Shown in pieces: positions 26,526 through 36,374 of a stretch of 64,000 nucleotides of DNA (position 1 is the stretch's first letter; each line of letters begins with the position of its first letter). Origin of the DNA: Marixanthomonas sp. SCSIO 43207. GTDB lineage: Bacteria > Bacteroidota > Bacteroidia > Flavobacteriales > Flavobacteriaceae. The stretch spans positions 2,674,501 through 2,738,500 of the forward strand of contig NZ_CP063203.1 of assembly GCF_019904255.1 (NCBI RefSeq). Reading direction: 5' to 3'. The notes below the pieces were generated by a model. That model was not told the origin of the DNA. It saw nothing but the letters and a program-made list of their open reading frames with translations, and made no database searches. Both the position numbers and the translations under genes were made by a program.

Positions 26526-26560
26526 CAAAGCTATACAATTATTCTTATTTAGAACAAATA
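26526..26560 (-). promoter_or_regulatory. haem operon promoter with Fur-like dyad
   Basis: Read on the minus strand: -7 box TAGCTTTG (26526-26533), a TTTG at 26555-26558 spaced 21 bases upstream, and a 7-1-7 element TATTTAG-A-ACAAATA (26546-26560) over the -33 region. The dyad matches inverted symmetry at five of seven pairs and contains TTTAGAA, as in Flavobacterium Fur sites. Confidence 0.5.
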
Positions 26561-26666
26561 AAAATAATATTTATGAAAAAAAAAATAATTACCACAGTCC
26601 CTCTTAGGATTTAAGATCTAAAAGAGATTTTAAAATTTTAAAGAAATATTGTTTGAGCTTTAGTAT

Positions 26667-27278
26667 TTATTCTACAGTAAGATTGGGTACTGCACCTATG
26701 TATTGCCATATATGCTTTATGTTATTTTTTGGCTCAATAGTATGGTTAAAAGGGTGGAAGTTTTTTAGCTTAAACTCCTGTGTAGTTTTGTTTGTTGTAA
26801 CTTTTTGAAGTTCGTCAATAATAATTTCTTCGGTTTCAAATTCTATTATGTAAAGAACACCATCTGTAGTTTGATTCTTTCTTATTTTTTGACCTATTAC
26901 AATTGTATTTTCTTTTACTATTGGGTGATAGGAGTGTTTAGTTTGAAATAAAGCAATGTTTCTATTGGTATTAACGAGTTTAAATTCATCAAAAAGTTTG
27001 GCTTCAGGTTTTATAGCCGAAGAAGATACTTGGTCAGCGGTGGTATTTGAGTGATTAACTTCGCTTGTTTTATCCCGCTCTTCAAAAAATATATAGTTTA
27101 AATCTAAATTTTTGTCTTTGCAAAGCGCGATTACTTTATTAAAGTCAAGTGTTTCTCTTTTCTTCCAGGTAGATAGCGTATTTGGCTTAATATCAAGTAA
27201 TTGACATAGATTTTTATCAGTTTTAATCGATAATTCTTCTTTTAATCGATTAATTATTTGAATCGCATTTTGTGACAT
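26667..27278 (-). CDS. phage CI-like helix-turn-helix regulator
   Basis: Protein of 203 residues. The N-terminal HTH (about 5-55: IINRLKEELSIKTDKNLCQLLDIKPNTLSTWKKRETLDF in parts) is the Bacteriophage CI repressor-type domain. A linker follows, and a C-terminal region (about 90-200) has GVLYIIEFETEEIIIDE and LKNFHPFNHTIEP, which fits a reduced LexA/S24-like fold without an obvious Ser-Lys dyad. It lies upstream of the haem operon, 163 bases away on the same strand, and may regulate it, but its target is not evident. Confidence 0.72.
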   Translation of the reverse strand: MSQNAIQIINRLKEELSIKTDKNLCQLLDIKPNTLSTWKKRETLDFNKVIALCKDKNLDLNYIFFEERDKTSEVNHSNTTADQVSSSAIKPEAKLFDEFKLVNTNRNIALFQTKHSYHPIVKENTIVIGQKIRKNQTTDGVLYIIEFETEEIIIDELQKVTTNKTTQEFKLKNFHPFNHTIEPKNNIKHIWQYIGAVPNLTVE

Positions 27279-27517
27279 TTAACATTTTTTTAAGAAAAAC
27301 TAATGCTTTTTAAAATAATTTTAAGGTAACAAAAAACTCAAAAAAACTTTTCAGCATACCCTTTCTGTAAGCGTCTATTTATAAATAGGATGGCTAAAAT
27401 TTTATGTGTTTTTTTCTCATTATTTAAAGTGAGTTAAAATAGTAAAATTTTAATAAACCCAAAATTTTAGACCTAAAAATTACCATTTGACATATTGTAT
27501 AATAAAACCAGACTCCA

Positions 27518-30500
27518 ATGAAATCTAAACTACTTAAAAAAAGTACACTGTGTTTTTTTTACTTGCTTTTTGTAGCAGGTATACTTACACTTGCCCCCAA
27601 CAAATTGACCGCACAAACTCAGGTTTTTGCTAATCAAGTCACTTTTGAAGACAACGTTGACAACGCAATTAATGCTACTCAAGAAAACGGAGATTTTGCC
27701 ACATTAAACTCATATGGCGGAGTGGCGGTAGGTATTGGTGCCTATTCTGGAGAACTAGAATTACAATTTCCTTCTACTGTTCCGGCAAATACTACAACGT
27801 TTATCAAAATCGATTTTGACAATGATGTTTTAAATAGCCTCTTGGGTGGTTCGCTTGGAGATTTATTAGCAGATGTATTAGGAAATGTAATCTTAGGAGA
27901 TCATTATTTTGATGTTGAAGCTCGTTTCTTTGATGGAAGTACTTCAAACACAGTATTTAATTCTACCTCCAGAATTCCACCATCAGATACACGATACCGA
28001 ATTGTAAAAGATGCTGAAGGAAACTTTTTTATAGCTATTACTCCAGATCAAGCCTATAACCGCATTTATATTGAAGATAATACAGATGCTTTATTAATTG
28101 GTTTGTTTAATAGTATGAACGTGTACAACGTTTCATATTATACCGATAATGAATGTGCTATAACACCATTATTTACAGATTTTGATGGTCAAGGTTTAAC
28201 GGTAGACCTTCTAGGTATAGGAAAAGCAGGGGTTACCAATCCTGAATTTGTAATTGATGAAAATCCTGATAATTTTTCTGAAATTAGCCTAGGAGCAATA
28301 AATATCATAGCTTCCATACGTCAAAATGTATATTTCCCAAATACATACCAACCTGATGAAGAGTTTTCGGTAACCTTAAAAACAGATCCTACATTGGTCA
28401 CACTTGGCCTTTTAAACAATGTACAAGTAATAGCGTATAATGATGGATCTTAAGTTTATGTTGAAAACATAAGTTCAGTTTTAAGTTTAGATTTATTAAC
28501 CCTTTTACAAAATGGTGAACGAGCAAAGATTGTATTTACACTAGATGCCCCTTTTGATCGTGTAAGTGTAAGACTTACGTCATTATTAAACGTAAATATA
28601 GCTCAAACGTTAGATGTTTATGAAATTGCTGTAGAGAGCCCCGACACCCCAACTACAGATGAAGAAAGTCAATTATTTTGTGCTGAAACTAATCCTACTG
28701 TAGAAGATTTAGAAGTTAATGAACCTTCCGTTATTTGGTATGACTAGCCCACAGGAGGTACAGCGTACGATGCTTCAGATCCGTTAATGGATAATACTTC
28801 ATATTACGGTGCTCAAATTATTGATGGTTGTGAAAGTGAAGGTCGATTAGAAGTAGAAGTCACAATAGGTGACGCCCCTACTCCAACAACAAATAACACC
28901 GAACAAGATTTCTGTGTAGTAGATAATCCTACCGTAGCAGATATTCAAGTGAACGAAACAAATGTTACTTGGTATGATCAACCTACAGAAGGAACTCCTT
29001 ATAACTCAACTGATCCGTTATCAGACAATACAACTTATTACGCTTCACTAACAGATGCAACTAGCGGTTGTGAGAGTTCGGTTCGATTGGCTGTTTTAGT
29101 AAACGTAGGTGATGCTCCTACTCCTACAACAGATAACACCGAACAAGATTTCTGTGTAGTAGATAATCCCACCATAGCAGATATTCAAGTGAATGAAACA
29201 AATGTAACTTGGTACGATCAACCTACCGGAGGAACTCCTTATAATTCAACTGATCCCTTATCAGACAACACAACTTATTATGCTTCACTAACAGATGCAA
29301 ACAGTGGTTGTGAGAGTTCGGTTCGATTGGCTGTTTTAGTAAACGTAGGTGATGCTCCTACTCCAACAACAAATAATACCGAACAAGATTTCTGTGTAAT
29401 AGATAATCCTACCGTAGCAGATATTCAAGTGAATGAAACAAATGTAACTTGGTATGATCAACCTACCGAAGGTACTCCTTATAACTCAACTGATCCGTTA
29501 TCAGACAATACAACTTATTACGCTTCCCTAACAGATGCAACCAGCGGTTGTGAGAGCTCGGTTCGATTGGCTGTTTTAGTAAACGTAGGTGACGCCCCTA
29601 CTCCAACAACCGATAACACCGAACAAGATTTCTGTGTAGTGGATAATCCTACCGTAGCAGATATTCAAGTGAATGAAACAAATGTAACTTGGTATGATCA
29701 ACCTACAGAAGGAACTCCTTATAACTCAACTGATCCGTTATCTGACAATACAACTTATTATGCTTCACTAACAGATGCAACCAGCGGTTGTGAGAGTTCG
29801 GTTCGATTGGCTGTTTTAGTAACGCTAAGTGTACCAGCAGATCCGATAATAACATCAAACGCTACTGGAGAGGTATGTTTAGAAACGCTAGTAACCTATA
29901 GTACTGAACCCGGTAATCAAAATTATATTTGGACTGCAACGGGTGGTAACATTCTAGATGGTGGAGGTACAACTGATAATACAGTTTCTATTCTATGGAC
30001 CGAAATGGAAAATACCTCAGTAAGTGTTTCATATGAAAGTAATACAAGCTGTGGGACAGGAAATACCACAACATTTGAGGAAATAGTAATGGTTTGTGCA
30101 GATTTAACAATCAATAAAACGGTAGATAACAAACAGCCAACTATAGGTGAAATTATAACATTTACCATTGCAGTCACCAATGAAGGACCTAATGATTTTA
30201 TGGATGTTCAAATTTCTGAAGACATGCCTTCCGGCTTTGAACTAGTTGATTTTACAACATCTCTCGGAACCTATAATCCGGTTACTTCAATTTGGCAAAT
30301 AGATGTTTTACCGGCAAATGTTACAGCGACATTAGAAATTAGATCCGAAGTATTAGGAGAAGGAAACCATACCAATGTAGCAAGCATAGTTACCTCTACA
30401 CCAACAGATATGGGTGTTCTCAATAATAGTTCAGAAATTGAAATAGAACCGTTGTGTTTAATTGTCTATAATGAGTTTTCGCCAAATGGAGATGGGGTTA

Positions 30501-30736
30501 ATGATCAGTTTGTGATTTCCTGTATAGAAAATTTCCCTAATAACACCTTGCAAATTTTTAACAGGTATGGTTCTTTAGTTTTTAAGGCAAATCAATACAG
30601 TAATGAGTGGGACGGAAGAGCTAATGTAAGCGGCATTACCAATACAGGTGATGTACTCCCTGCCGGAACCTATTTCTATATTCTTGAAATGGATAATGCA
30701 TCTTCAAAAAGTGGATGGGTATATCTGGCAAAATAA
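27518..30736 (+). pseudogene. T9SS type B cell-surface repeat protein, broken by two in-frame stops
   Basis: One reading frame of 1072 codons runs from ATG 27518 to 30736 and is interrupted by TAA at 28451-28453 and TAG at 28745-28747 without any frame change. Domains in order: signal peptide (ending LTAQ); an N-terminal region of about 300 residues; five Ig/PKD-like units of about 80 residues (four near-identical, 28868-29827); a DUF11 domain (about 865-950, DLTINKTVDNKQPTIGE); and a gliding-motility CHU_C sorting domain (NEFSPNGDGVNDQFVIS ... FNRYGSLVF ... GTYFYILEM). At the TAG, repeat units read WYD-Q-PT, so the ancestral codon was probably CAG. Separate translation products of 311 and 649 residues are possible, but neither alone has both export signals. 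Confidence 0.85.
28868..29827 (+). repeat. four tandem 240-bp coding repeats
   Basis: Four direct units starting at 28868, 29108, 29348 and 29588, each 80 codons long and differing only at scattered, mostly silent positions. Each encodes NTEQDFCVVDNPTVADIQV, then WYDQPTEGTPYNSTDPL and GCESSVRLAVLV. A more diverged fifth unit precedes them (about 28628-28867) and carries the TAG stop. Confidence 0.92.
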
Positions 30737-30779
30737 TAAGGAAACCAAAAAAGTATAAAAATTAAAATCCCAAATCATT

Positions 30780-31736
30780 ATGATATATAATTCAGCACCC
30801 CGAACAAAAAAGATAGTGCGCTTATTGCAATTCTTCCTCTTTGCAATGATAGGCTTAGTATCTTTTAAAATGACCGCACAACAAGAATCGCAATACACGC
30901 AGTATATGTATAATACAACTGCAATTAATCCAGCCTACGCAGGTTCGCTAGGTACGTTAGATGTTGTAGGAACCTACAGAGATCAATGGATTGGTCTAGA
31001 CGGAGCGCCAGTTACCCAAAATTTAGGCATACACGCTCCTCTTAGAAATGATAGAATTGGCCTAGGACTTAACATTCAAAACGAGACCATAGGACCTGCC
31101 AAAGAGTTTAATGCTGTAGCAAATTTTTCATACACCATTAGAGTAAGTCCTAATACCAAATTAGCATTTGGTTTGGGAGCTGGTGTAAATCTTTATGATC
31201 TTGATTTTTCAAAAGGTTTAATGCTAGATCCCAATGACAAGTTACTTATGAACAACATAGATCAAAGAGTTACACCTGTAATTGGAGCCGGAACCTACTT
31301 ATATGGTGATAAATGGTATTTAGGATTATCTGTTCCAGATTTTAAAACCGATGAATTGTATGATGATATTGAGCAATCTATAGCCGAAGAAGAAATTCAA
31401 TATTACTTAATGGGAGGTTATGTATTTGACCTCAACCCACGGTTTAAATTTAAACCTGCCTTTCTTGTAAAATATCAAACAGACTATCCTTTTGTTGTAG
31501 ATGTTTCAGCAAATTTCTTATACAATGAGCGTTTCACATTAGGCGTATCATACCGTTATGAAGATGCAGTGAGTGGTCTGGCCGGTATTGAAATTTTTCA
31601 AGGATTTTTTGTAGGCTACTCCTATGATTACACATTGACAGATTTAACAAATTATAACTCTGGAAGTCATGAGATTGTTTTACGATTTACATTACCTAGT
31701 AAACTAAAAAGAATTAACTCACCAAGATTTTTTTAA
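30780..31736 (+). CDS. PorP/SprF family type IX secretion membrane protein
   Basis: Protein of 318 residues with a signal peptide (SFKMTAQQ) and the family start SQYTQYMYNTTAINPAYAGS, followed by RDQWIGLDGAPVTQN and GLGLNIQNETIGP. The rest forms an outer-membrane barrel. PorP/SprF paralogues sit beside type-B T9SS substrates and hold them at the surface. Here it lies 43 bases after the broken repeat-protein gene and 9 bases before an OmpA-family gene, the typical three-gene set. Its intact state contrasts with the stops in its expected client. Confidence 0.9.
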   Translation: MIYNSAPRTKKIVRLLQFFLFAMIGLVSFKMTAQQESQYTQYMYNTTAINPAYAGSLGTLDVVGTYRDQWIGLDGAPVTQNLGIHAPLRNDRIGLGLNIQNETIGPAKEFNAVANFSYTIRVSPNTKLAFGLGAGVNLYDLDFSKGLMLDPNDKLLMNNIDQRVTPVIGAGTYLYGDKWYLGLSVPDFKTDELYDDIEQSIAEEEIQYYLMGGYVFDLNPRFKFKPAFLVKYQTDYPFVVDVSANFLYNERFTLGVSYRYEDAVSGLAGIEIFQGFFVGYSYDYTLTDLTNYNSGSHEIVLRFTLPSKLKRINSPRFF

Positions 31737-31745
31737 ACCCTCATT

Positions 31746-33683
31746 ATGAAACTACTTATACGTCTATATATACTATTTTTTGCAGCTACTTGTTTTGCAC
31801 AAGGAAGCTTAAGCAAAGCCGAACGATTATATAATAAAAATGCTTTCAAAGCAGCTGCTTCTGCTTACAATGAATACATTGATAATCATAGTTCAGTTTC
31901 AGAAGAAATACTATTAAAAGCAGCCACTGCCAATTATCATATTAATGAAAATAGAAAAGCTACAGAATTATACCGTCGAGCGTACAATCAAAATTCATCA
32001 TTAGAAAAAGAAAATTTATATCGCTACGTACAAAGTTTACGAAGTGTAAGAGAATATGAAAAAGCAGATGAAGTATATCTTCGGTTTTTAGAACAAAACA
32101 ATATGAACGCTGTAAAAGAGCGTTTTAGTAAAGAACGTGATTCCTTCTACGCTATTTTAAATTCTGAAAAACCATCAAGATACACACTTACCAATAGCAC
32201 AATCAATTCTGAATATTCAGACTTTGGCCCGGTGCTATACCAAGACAGTCTCCTGTTTTCATCTTCTAGACCCGGTGCTGCAAAAGAACTTTACCTTTGG
32301 AACGAGCAACCCTTTTTAAGCTTATTTGTAGCACAAAAAGCTGAAAACGGAACACTTGAAAACCCAAAACTGCTATCAAAACAAATAAAATCAGATTTTC
32401 ACGATGCAACCATAGCTTTTAACCCAACAAACAATGTGGTTTATTTTGCCTCGAGCAATACTGAAAAGCGCAAACTTATCTTAGATAATAATCGCAACAA
32501 TCAATTTGTTTTATACAAAGCAATCATGGAAGATGGCAAAATTAAAAACAAAGAAGAGCTCTTTTTTAACAGTAAAGAATACTCTGTTGGGCATCCGTCG
32601 GTAAGTCCTGATGGTAAGTATTTATTTTTTGCATCTGATATGCCCGGCGGATATGGAGAAGCAGACATTTATTATTCTGAAATATACAGCGACGGAATGC
32701 TTTCTGAACCCAAAAACGCAGGAGCTCAAATAAATACAGAAGGAAATGACTTTTTCCCTTTCTTAGCAACAGATGGTTCATTTTATTTTTCGTCAAATGG
32801 TCACGTAGGTTTTGGAGGTCTTGATATTTTTGAAGCAAAATTTGATAAAACCACCCAAAATTTTTCCGAAGTTAAAAATATTGGAAAAGTCGCTAATACA
32901 AGTTATGATGACTTTTCTATCATTTTTAATAAAGACAACACCTCTGGTTATCTAGCTTCAAACAGACCCGATGGAAAAGGCGATGACGATATTTACTTTT
33001 TCACGCGTAAACCACTTACATGCAATCAAACTGTAAGCGGTAACGTAAAAGATCTTAAAAACAATACCAATCTTTCTGAAGTTTCAATTACCATTCGTGA
33101 TAGTACCAACACCGTTATACAAACCGTATCTACAGATGCAACTGGTACCTTTAAGGTTACAATACCTTGTAATACTAAAGTTATTGTCACAGCCAATAAG
33201 CCTGATTATTTTGAACAAACTAAAGAAACAAAAACAGGAAACAAAGATGAAGGAACCACACCTCCGGTTAACTTCAAACTTGAGAAAGCCAAAGATATGA
33301 TTGTAAAAGATGAAGAAGGATTTGAAAAAATAAAAATGGATCCTATTTATTTTGAATATGACAAAGCAAATATTACTCCACAAGCTGCTCAAGCCCTTGA
33401 TGGAGCAGTAAAATTGATGAACTTTTATCCAGATATGATTATTAAAATTGAAGCTCATACAGATTCAAGAGGTTCAGACAAGTATAATCGATCACTTTCA
33501 GACAAAAGAGCAAAAGCTACTCAACAATATTTATATTCTCAAGGAATTGCTCAAAACCGAATTGTAAGCGCTATTGGTTATGGAGAATCACGTCTACTTA
33601 ATGCTTGTAAAAACGGAGTAAAATGTACCGATCAAGAGCATGAAAAAAACAGAAGGTCAAACTTTATAATTCTTAAAAAATAA
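31746..33683 (+). CDS. OmpA family protein with TPR, PD40 and carboxypeptidase-regulatory domains
   Basis: Protein of 645 residues with a signal peptide (FFAATCFAQG). TPR-like helices occupy about 25-130, WD40-like PD40 propeller blades about 155-420 (VGHPSVSPDGKYLFFASDMPGGYGEADIYY in parts, FSSNGHVGFGGLDIFE, YLASNRPDGKGDDDIYF), a CarboxypepD-regulatory-like sandwich about 430-505, and an OmpA peptidoglycan-binding domain about 530-645 (IKIEAHTDSRGSDKYNRSLSDKRA in parts). Such PorE-like proteins link the T9SS to the cell wall. It ends the PorP operon, with a terminator at 33736-33786. Confidence 0.9.
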   Translation: MKLLIRLYILFFAATCFAQGSLSKAERLYNKNAFKAAASAYNEYIDNHSSVSEEILLKAATANYHINENRKATELYRRAYNQNSSLEKENLYRYVQSLRSVREYEKADEVYLRFLEQNNMNAVKERFSKERDSFYAILNSEKPSRYTLTNSTINSEYSDFGPVLYQDSLLFSSSRPGAAKELYLWNEQPFLSLFVAQKAENGTLENPKLLSKQIKSDFHDATIAFNPTNNVVYFASSNTEKRKLILDNNRNNQFVLYKAIMEDGKIKNKEELFFNSKEYSVGHPSVSPDGKYLFFASDMPGGYGEADIYYSEIYSDGMLSEPKNAGAQINTEGNDFFPFLATDGSFYFSSNGHVGFGGLDIFEAKFDKTTQNFSEVKNIGKVANTSYDDFSIIFNKDNTSGYLASNRPDGKGDDDIYFFTRKPLTCNQTVSGNVKDLKNNTNLSEVSITIRDSTNTVIQTVSTDATGTFKVTIPCNTKVIVTANKPDYFEQTKETKTGNKDEGTTPPVNFKLEKAKDMIVKDEEGFEKIKMDPIYFEYDKANITPQAAQALDGAVKLMNFYPDMIIKIEAHTDSRGSDKYNRSLSDKRAKATQQYLYSQGIAQNRIVSAIGYGESRLLNACKNGVKCTDQEHEKNRRSNFIILKK

Positions 33684-33735
33684 TAGATACATAAACTTAC
33701 TATTTAAGATTTGGGGGTCAACAGTTTATGTATTT

Positions 33736-33786
33736 AGCAACAGGAAAATGTCGGTATTCTTTTAACGACTTCCTGTTGCTTTTTTT
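33736..33786 (+). terminator. rho-independent terminator of the PorP-OmpA operon
   Basis: AGCAACAGGAA (33736-33746) pairs with TTCCTGTTGCT (33770-33780), with a further inner GTCG/CGAC stem, then seven T. Confidence 0.88.
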
Positions 33787-33894
33787 AATAACTTTTTCTT
33801 GCATTTTATCGAATTTTTATGTAATTTAATCGATAATTAACTCCCTGTTAATTGGCATAACTAACATTATTTAACATTTAATGAAGGTTTGCGT

Positions 33895-34593
33895 ATGGAA
33901 AATAAAATTATTTTATCGGCTAGCCGGTATGTAGAATCTACTAATTTCGGAAATATTTCTCATCGTTTTAGTGGCAAAAACTATTCACTCCCCAAAGTGA
34001 ATCCTTTCAAATCACTATTGGCACTGCAAGAGTTTTTCTTAAAACCCGGCTTAGGTTTACTGCCCCATTCTCATGAGGGTATAACCTCTATTTTAATACC
34101 TTTAAGTGGTTCATTGGCACAACGAAACCTTAAAGAAGGACTCGTAACTATTTCAGAAGGAGAAGTACAATTGCTTTGTTATGAAAAAGGTAATATGCAT
34201 TTAGAATACAATCATGATAAAAAAAGAAATCTTGATTGCTTAGTAGTTTCTCTTTCATCTAAAAACAAAAAAAACTGTAATGAGTTATTTAAACTAAAAA
34301 GTGAACGTAACAGTGTACAAAAAGTGTTTGACAGTCCTATCATTAATGATGAGAAAGAACACCTACATATGTATGTAGGAAATTATGATGCTCAAAAAAA
34401 GCATTTTTGTAACCTACATCCCCAACGCAAAGGTGTTTTACTTTATATGGTTTACGGTGAAATGACAGTGCATAATCAAGAAAAATCACACACACTCAAT
34501 AAAAAAGATGTATTTGCATTGTGGAACAAAGACGACGTTTATTTTACAACTAGTAAAAAATCAAAATTTTTTATGTTTAAAATTACGTCTTGA
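33895..34593 (+). CDS. pirin-like bicupin protein
   Basis: Protein of 232 residues from the ATG at 33895; an in-frame TTG two codons upstream is less likely. It has the pirin layout: LLPHSHEGITSILIPLSGS (first cupin histidines, about 55-75) and, in the second half, a cupin that lacks the clear metal ligands (FCNLHPQRKGVLLYMVYGEM). Pirins bind Fe and some have quercetin 2,3-dioxygenase activity; others act as redox sensors. This one departs from the usual GFPxHPHRG metal motif, so catalysis is uncertain. It stands alone. Confidence 0.72.
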   Translation: MENKIILSASRYVESTNFGNISHRFSGKNYSLPKVNPFKSLLALQEFFLKPGLGLLPHSHEGITSILIPLSGSLAQRNLKEGLVTISEGEVQLLCYEKGNMHLEYNHDKKRNLDCLVVSLSSKNKKNCNELFKLKSERNSVQKVFDSPIINDEKEHLHMYVGNYDAQKKHFCNLHPQRKGVLLYMVYGEMTVHNQEKSHTLNKKDVFALWNKDDVYFTTSKKSKFFMFKITS

Positions 34594-34747
34594 AAAGGTG
34601 TAGATAAGATTAAAATTATTTCTGAAATAAGTAGTCCTACGCTGTAAAATCTTTAAAATTAAGCAACTTATCTGAAAACTTTAGTCCGTTTTTTTAGAAT
34701 TAATGTATATTGTCAGTTTTATAATTAACATCTAACTAACTTTCAAA

Positions 34748-35332
34748 ATGCATAAACTTACCTTTTTCGCAATCTTACTTTTTAGTGTTCAAGCCGCAAA
34801 TGCACAAGAAAATTATCTTGAAGAAATTGCCAATAAAGCTTGCTCTTGTATTCAAGAAAAAAAAGATAATCAAGAATCTGTTACAAAAGCAGAATTAGGG
34901 ATTTGTCTATTTAAATATGCCGGTGACTATCAAACCCAATTTAAAGAAGACCACGATATAGATTTAAATGATTTGGGTGGTAATAGCGGTGTGCGATTAG
35001 GTGAAGTTTTAGGAGCAAAAATGATGTTTGTTTGTCCAGATTTATTAGTAGAATTTTCAAGTGACGAAGAGGCAGAAAGCGCTATCACAGGTACCATTAC
35101 CAATATTTTTGACGAAACAAATGTACTTATAGAGATTACAACACCCGATGGGAAACGTCAAAAATTTTATTGGCTTACTTTTATTGAAACAGATTTTGAT
35201 ATTCAAAACTCTTATAATGAACTAAAGGGTAAAAACGTAACTATTAAATATGTGGAGCGTGATATATTTGATCCTAGAATTAATGAATATAGAACATTTG
35301 GCGTGATATCCTCATTAGAGTTACTTCAATAG
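34748..35332 (+). CDS. secreted hypothetical protein with cysteine motif
   Basis: Protein of 194 residues with a signal peptide (SVQAANAQE). The mature N-terminus has LEEIANKACSCIQEKKDNQES, then GICLFKYAG and MMFVCPDLL; the CSC...C...C pattern recurs in small Bacteroidetes secreted proteins of unknown role. The C-terminal half (about 105-190) is a beta-rich domain with ITGTITNIFDETNVLIEI and NVTIKYVERD, resembling an OB-like or Ig-like sandwich. It starts an apparent pair with the RDD gene 8 bases downstream. No function can be given. Confidence 0.6.
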   Translation: MHKLTFFAILLFSVQAANAQENYLEEIANKACSCIQEKKDNQESVTKAELGICLFKYAGDYQTQFKEDHDIDLNDLGGNSGVRLGEVLGAKMMFVCPDLLVEFSSDEEAESAITGTITNIFDETNVLIEITTPDGKRQKFYWLTFIETDFDIQNSYNELKGKNVTIKYVERDIFDPRINEYRTFGVISSLELLQ

Positions 35333-35340
35333 TCCAAATT

Positions 35341-35739
35341 ATGACAGTCACCTACGCTACCCTACCCGATAGAATTAAAGCTGCTTTGATAGATTCTGTT
35401 TTACTTATAATCGTAATGTTTATTTTAAGTGAAATGTTATCTCAGTTTGAAAATGTTCCTAGTTATATTCGTATACTAATCTTTGTCTTTTTGTTCATAC
35501 TTTATGATCCACTTTTTATAAGCCTTTTTGGCGCAACAATAGGTCATTCATATTGTAATATTTCAGTTAAAAAAGAAAATAATTTTAACAAAAACATTGC
35601 ATTTCCACAGGCTGTTATACGCTATATATTAAAAATTACTTTAGGGTGGATTTCCTTGCTAACAACCAATGGTAATGAAAAGAAAAAAGCTATACATGAT
35701 TATGCAGTTGGCTCAATTGTAATCGAAGACCAGAAGTAA
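35341..35739 (+). CDS. RDD family membrane protein
   Basis: Protein of 132 residues with three hydrophobic helices (LIDSVLLIIVMFILSEM, IRILIFVFLFILYDPLFISLFG and the segment near LKITLGWISLL). The family signature is present: DRIKAALIDSV near the start, FGATIGHSYCNISV in the middle and AIHDYAVGSIVI at the end. RDD proteins are poorly characterised; some act in ion transport or osmoprotection. It follows the secreted cysteine-motif gene by 8 bases. Confidence 0.83.
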   Translation: MTVTYATLPDRIKAALIDSVLLIIVMFILSEMLSQFENVPSYIRILIFVFLFILYDPLFISLFGATIGHSYCNISVKKENNFNKNIAFPQAVIRYILKITLGWISLLTTNGNEKKKAIHDYAVGSIVIEDQK

Positions 35740-35853
35740 ATACATACTTATTTTTGAAAGGTAAATTCAGTAATAAAATAAAACAGGTTACAACCTAAGT
35801 ATTAACCTAGAGCACATCAGCTCTTTTGTAAACTCATTGCAAAGCTAATTCCT

Positions 35854-35861
35854 TATCTTTG
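35854..35861 (+). promoter_or_regulatory. -7 box of the Fur-family gene
   Basis: TATCTTTG matches the Bacteroidetes -7 consensus TAnnTTTG and lies 39 bases before the ATG at 35901. No well-spaced -33 TTG could be assigned with confidence. Confidence 0.55.
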
Positions 35862-35900
35862 TGTAAGAAATGTATTTATTATACAGAAAAGGGTTAAAGT

Positions 35901-36311
35901 ATGAGTAATGTAGAAGAAAGATTACAAATTAAAGGCATAAGACCTACTGCAATGCGAACTTTGGTATACCAACAACTCGCAAAACAAAAAACTGCTGTAG
36001 CTCTTACAGATATAGAACTTGCGTTTACCAAAGCAGACCGTACTACCTTATACAGAACCATCAAAACGTTTGAAAAAAAAGGTGTTGTTCACCAAATAGA
36101 TGACGGCACCGGAATTTTAAAATATGCATTGTGTAAACCCGGATGCCAATGTGATATAGATAACGATTTGCATTTACACTTTCACTGCAATAATTGTGAA
36201 ACTACCGTGTGTTTAACTGAACATAAAATTCCACAAATTAGTCTGCCGCAAGGGTATGAGGCCGAGGATGTCAATCTAGTGATTAAAGGAACCTGTGCCA
36301 ATTGTACGTAA
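35901..36311 (+). CDS. Fur family transcriptional repressor
   Basis: Protein of 136 residues with the Fur winged helix (GIRPTAMRTLVYQQL, then ADRTTLYRTIKTFEKKGVVHQID), the HLHFHCNNCETTVCL metal/dimer region (two cysteine pairs here: CNNC and the final CANC), and extra cysteines in CKPGCQCDID. The histidine-rich HLHFH and the CxxC pairs fit the structural zinc of Fur/Zur. It is 63 bases upstream of a heavy-metal P-type ATPase, so it probably controls it and may sense zinc or another divalent metal. The extra CxxxCxC (about 76-82) is unusual and could be an additional metal site. Confidence 0.85.
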   Translation: MSNVEERLQIKGIRPTAMRTLVYQQLAKQKTAVALTDIELAFTKADRTTLYRTIKTFEKKGVVHQIDDGTGILKYALCKPGCQCDIDNDLHLHFHCNNCETTVCLTEHKIPQISLPQGYEAEDVNLVIKGTCANCT

Positions 36312-36374
36312 TGTTAATGCACTTCCATTGCACTATATTATTAGAGAACTTGCACACTATTAATTAAGTACTCT

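Noticed and set aside
28451-28789. Frameshift or intron explanation for the split repeat gene
   Set aside because: Both stops lie in the same frame as the start and the downstream part, so no frame shift or splice is needed.
28868-29827. CRISPR array
   Set aside because: The repeats are 240 bp with continuous coding sense, with no short repeats or unique spacers.
33889-33894. TTG start for the pirin-like gene
   Set aside because: An ATG lies two codons downstream; the extra residues add nothing to the fold.
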